Of a stretch of 14,491 nucleotides of DNA, positions 12,877 to 14,491 are shown in pieces (within the stretch, counting starts at the first letter, position 1; every line of letters starts with the position of its first letter). The stretch covers positions 1 through 14,491 of the forward strand of contig JAYSWB010000035.1 in assembly GCA_043718245.1 (NCBI GenBank), in the 5' to 3' direction. The notes under the pieces were generated by a model that ran no database searches, was not told the origin of the DNA, and saw nothing but the letters and a program-made list of their open reading frames with translations. The translations under genes were made by a program, and so were the position numbers. This DNA comes from JBAXAB01 sp043718245. Its GTDB lineage: Bacteria; Patescibacteriota; Minisyncoccia; Phycocordibacterales; CAIZLB01.

Positions 12877-13767
12877 TTACAAACTTTTCTCTTTTTCTAT
12901 AAACAAGTCAATTTCCCCATTCAAAACATCGTCTACATTGCTGGTCTCAGCATCGGTTCGATGATCCTTAACCATTTTGTATGGATGTAAAACATAAGAG
13001 CGAATTTGATTCCCCCATTCAATATCGGTCGTCTTGCTGATATACATACCTTTCTCAGTTGCCATTCTTTCCTTTTCTCTTTGGGCATAAATTTTTCCAC
13101 GTAAAATATCCATGGCTTTTTCTTTGTTCTGTCCTTGTGATCGCTCAGTTGTAATATGGACAGAAAGTTTTGTAGGGAGGTGAACAATTCGCACTGCCGT
13201 TTCTCTCTTGTTCACATTTTGTCCTCCAGGTCCTCCCGCGCGCGCGTAAGTAATTTCAAGCTCATCCTCCGGAATCTCTATGTCTACATTTTTTTCGAAT
13301 TTTGGAATGACTTCTACCATTGAAAAAGAAGTGTGTCTCATCTGTTTTGCATTAAATGGAGAAATACGGACCAAGCGATGCACTCCTGATTCATTTTTTA
13401 AAATTCCATATACATTTTTTCCTTCAATTTCAAAAGTAATATTTCTATATCCTCCATGATCATTTTGATTTTCGTGCAGGATAAAAGCTTTCCAATTTTT
13501 CTTTTGAATATATTTTGAATACATATTAAAAAGCATAGCAGAAAAGTCCTCGGAATCATCTCCTCCTGCACCGGAGAAGATCGTCACTACTGCGCCAAGT
13601 CCGTCGTATTTTCCTCCACCTTCTTTTTCGATTTTCAAATCCTGCATCTCCTTAATCATTTCTTGGGCCTTTTGCGGGTTCTGCCAAAAATCGACAGCGT
13701 TCATGGCTGTTTCGATCTGAAGAATTCTTTCACTTATCTTCATCTTTTTTTCATCTGGGGTAGTCAT
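12877..13767 (-). CDS. prfB: Peptide chain release factor 2, shortened domain 1
   Basis: 296 residues. The stop-codon recognition tripeptide SPF (136-138, in VRISPFN) identifies RF2, which reads UAA and UGA. The catalytic GGQ (181-183, in GGPGGQNVNKRE) and the C-terminal block IEWGNQIRSYVLHPY...KDHRT are intact. Compared with the E. coli protein of about 365 residues, it begins near the DYDAKKERLEEV helix and then jumps from EMIKEMQDLK directly to EGGGKYDGLGAVV. The extreme N-terminus and most of the helical hairpin of domain 1 are therefore absent. No sign of the programmed frameshift of classical prfB is seen. I chose the ATG at 13767; another at 13797 adds residues (MLKLLIIPYI) unlike the family. 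The order prfB-ftsE-ftsX is widely conserved. Confidence 0.93.
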   Translation of the reverse strand: MTTPDEKKMKISERILQIETAMNAVDFWQNPQKAQEMIKEMQDLKIEKEGGGKYDGLGAVVTIFSGAGGDDSEDFSAMLFNMYSKYIQKKNWKAFILHENQNDHGGYRNITFEIEGKNVYGILKNESGVHRLVRISPFNAKQMRHTSFSMVEVIPKFEKNVDIEIPEDELEITYARAGGPGGQNVNKRETAVRIVHLPTKLSVHITTERSQGQNKEKAMDILRGKIYAQREKERMATEKGMYISKTTDIEWGNQIRSYVLHPYKMVKDHRTDAETSNVDDVLNGEIDLFIEKEKSL

Positions 13768-13819
13768 AATGTAGGGTATTATGAGTAACTTTAGCAAAAA
13801 CCAATGAATAGCACCACTT

Positions 13820-13854
13820 TTGACAATCGTAATACCAAGTATATACTTAGTATT
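13820..13854 (+). promoter_or_regulatory. Promoter and palindromic operator of the RelB/RelE-type pair
   Basis: A perfect -35 TTGACA (13820-13825), 16-bp spacer and -10 TATACT (13842-13847), with the -10 box 7 nt before the ATG at 13855. Positions 13831-13854 form a near-perfect 24-bp palindrome with one mismatched pair, whose core AAGTATATACTT (13837-13848) is perfect and covers the -10. This is what an autoregulated ribbon-helix-helix antitoxin needs. Confidence 0.82.
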
Positions 13855-14130
13855 ATGAAAACTACTACCAGCTTAAAAATCGACAAGGATGTAAAGGAAA
13901 AAGCAGCAAAATTAGCCGCTTCCCTTGGGCTTACATTAAGCACTGTGATTAATCACAGTTTGAGGAAGTTTATTGCGGATAAGAAGGTGATTTTTGAAGA
14001 GGAACCTGAATTTAATGAAAAGACCAAGAGAGAGATGTTCAAGATCATGGATGATATAAAGAAGGGGAAAAACCTCTCCCCTGTATTTGATAACATAAAG
14101 GACGCGATTAAATACCTAAAAACAAAGTAG
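13855..14130 (+). CDS. RelB/DinJ-family antitoxin
   Basis: 91 residues. The N-terminus TTTSLKIDKDVKEKAAKLAASLGLTLSTVINHSLRKFI is a ribbon-helix-helix: one strand, helix, turn with LGLTLSTVIN, helix, as in RelB/DinJ. The acidic middle (FEEEPEFNEKTKREMFKIMDDIKKG) and the C-terminal helix probably wrap the toxin. It binds DNA as a dimer and should autorepress the palindrome overlapping its own -10 box. The ATG at 13855 is preferred over an in-frame ATG at 13804 because the promoter lies between them and the strand TTTSLKI normally starts the family. The toxin gene follows after 1 nt. It ends in TAG. Confidence 0.88.
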   Translation: MKTTTSLKIDKDVKEKAAKLAASLGLTLSTVINHSLRKFIADKKVIFEEEPEFNEKTKREMFKIMDDIKKGKNLSPVFDNIKDAIKYLKTK

Positions 14131-14131
14131 C

Positions 14132-14389
14132 ATGAAAATAATATTTCACGCTCGATTTAAAAAGAAGCTTGAAAGGCTTCCTGCTAAGGTGCAGAGCATG
14201 CTCCATAAACGGCTACAAATCTTTAGCTTAGATACCAAAAATCCGATCTTGAAAAACCACCAACTCAAGGGAAATTATTCAGGCTACAGAAGCATCAACA
14301 TCACTGGGGACTATCGGGCAATATTCAAACAAGAAGGGGGTATTTTTACTTTTGGAAATATCGGCACCCACTCGGAACTCTACGGATAA
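14132..14389 (+). CDS. RelE/YafQ-type mRNA interferase toxin
   Basis: 85 residues, RelE/ParE superfamily. Pattern: an N-terminal strand IIFHARFKKKLERLP, helices to about 35, the block NHQLKGNYSGYRSINITGDYRAIFK with the basic residues of the active cleft, and the terminal motif FGNIGTHSELYG (74-85), where His80 and Tyr84 are the usual catalytic-end residues of the YafQ-like branch. It would cleave mRNA on the ribosome unless bound by the RelB-like partner, encoded 1 nt upstream. An IS3-family element ends only 4 nt after the stop codon; the gene itself is intact. Confidence 0.9.
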   Translation: MKIIFHARFKKKLERLPAKVQSMLHKRLQIFSLDTKNPILKNHQLKGNYSGYRSINITGDYRAIFKQEGGIFTFGNIGTHSELYG

Positions 14390-14393
14390 ACTT

Positions 14394-14418
14394 TGATCCG
14401 TACCCCATTTAGTAGACA
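14394..14418. repeat. Terminal inverted repeat of the IS3-family element (one copy)
   Basis: A 25-bp stretch from TGATCCG to AGACA with the TG end and the ACCCCATTTAGTAGACA core seen in many IS3-family ends. Only one of the two copies is in the window, so the exact inner limit is uncertain. Confidence 0.65.
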
Positions 14419-14443
14419 CTTTTGAAACCCTCTTCCTACCCCC

Positions 14444-14491
14444 CTAAGATTTCGCTAAAAGATGATTTCTGTACTCAACAGGAGTCATCTT
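14444..14491 (-). CDS. IS3-family transposase, last 15 residues
   Basis: From the window edge the minus strand reads KMTPVEYRNHLLAKS and TAG. MTPVEYRNHLL is the typical C-terminal end of the integrase-core transposase (OrfB) of IS3-family elements. Everything upstream, including the DDE residues, is outside the window, so activity cannot be judged. Confidence 0.82.
   Translation of the reverse strand, partial: KMTPVEYRNHLLAKS

Larger units (their letters stand above)
14394..14491 (-). mobile_element. End of an IS3-family insertion sequence (continues beyond window)
   Basis: The end carries an IS3-type terminal repeat, TGATCCGTACCCCATTTAG (14394-14412) continuing to GACA at 14418, starting with TG. 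The transposase C-terminus reads outward and stops at 14444, leaving 50 nt to the edge, as usual for the right end of these elements. The other end and target duplication are outside the window. Confidence 0.8.

Noticed and set aside
13768..13840. Programmed frameshift and missing first exon-like segment of prfB, as in E. coli
   Set aside because: No UGA-containing slippery site and no RF2-like N-terminal sequence in other frames upstream of 13767.
1..14491. UGA recoded as glycine or tryptophan, as in some candidate phyla
   Set aside because: Every gene is full length with the standard code and RF2 is present; only an absence of TGA stops is seen.
1..14491. CRISPR array, phage genes or replication origin
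   Set aside because: No spaced direct repeats, cas genes, phage structural genes or DnaA-box cluster were found.

Overview
The window looks like a chromosomal segment of a Candidate Phyla Radiation (Patescibacteria, Parcubacteria-like) bacterium with an AT-rich genome. This is inferred from gene content: a tiny stand-alone SWIB protein, an eight-cysteine-cluster lipoprotein-like protein, a Gmad2 protein, a short release factor 2, and many genes that lack a Shine-Dalgarno sequence but carry a -10 box 5-7 nt before the start codon. No 16S or other strong phylogenetic marker is present, so the placement is tentative. The standard genetic code fits; TAA and TAG end every gene and TGA ends none.

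Layout. 1-540: end of a family 1 glycosyltransferase (+), sharing a bidirectional terminator with a SWIB-domain gene (-). 909-2439: two divergent genes for secreted or membrane-anchored proteins, an eight-cysteine-cluster protein (-) and a Ser/Thr/Asn-rich protein (+). 2486-7612 (-): a compact copper-homeostasis operon in the order csoR, DUF305, copA, HMA-TauE/SafE, cupredoxin, PQ-loop membrane protein. It runs from one promoter, whose spacer is filled by a perfect CsoR-type palindrome, to one terminator. 7665-7735 (-): tRNA-Gln(CUG). 7815-8207 (+): an unrecognised gene with a strong promoter and Shine-Dalgarno sequence. 8302-8844 (-): a Gmad2 protein. 8852-9449 (-): a Phd-like/MazF toxin-antitoxin pair. 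9552-13767 (-): a housekeeping run prfB-ftsE-ftsX-pyrG. 13855-14389 (+): a RelB/RelE-type pair with a consensus promoter and palindromic operator. 14394-14491: the end of an IS3-family element inserted 4 nt after the toxin stop codon and continuing past the window.

How it works together. CsoR senses Cu(I) and frees the operon promoter. CopA would pump Cu(I) across the membrane. The DUF305 protein, the cupredoxin and the HMA-fused TauE/SafE protein would bind and pass on copper at or outside the membrane. The last gene is a seven-helix PQ-loop-like protein of unknown substrate. FtsE/FtsX couple division to cell-wall hydrolysis, PyrG makes CTP, and RF2 terminates translation. Two toxin-antitoxin modules and the insertion sequence are the accessory part.
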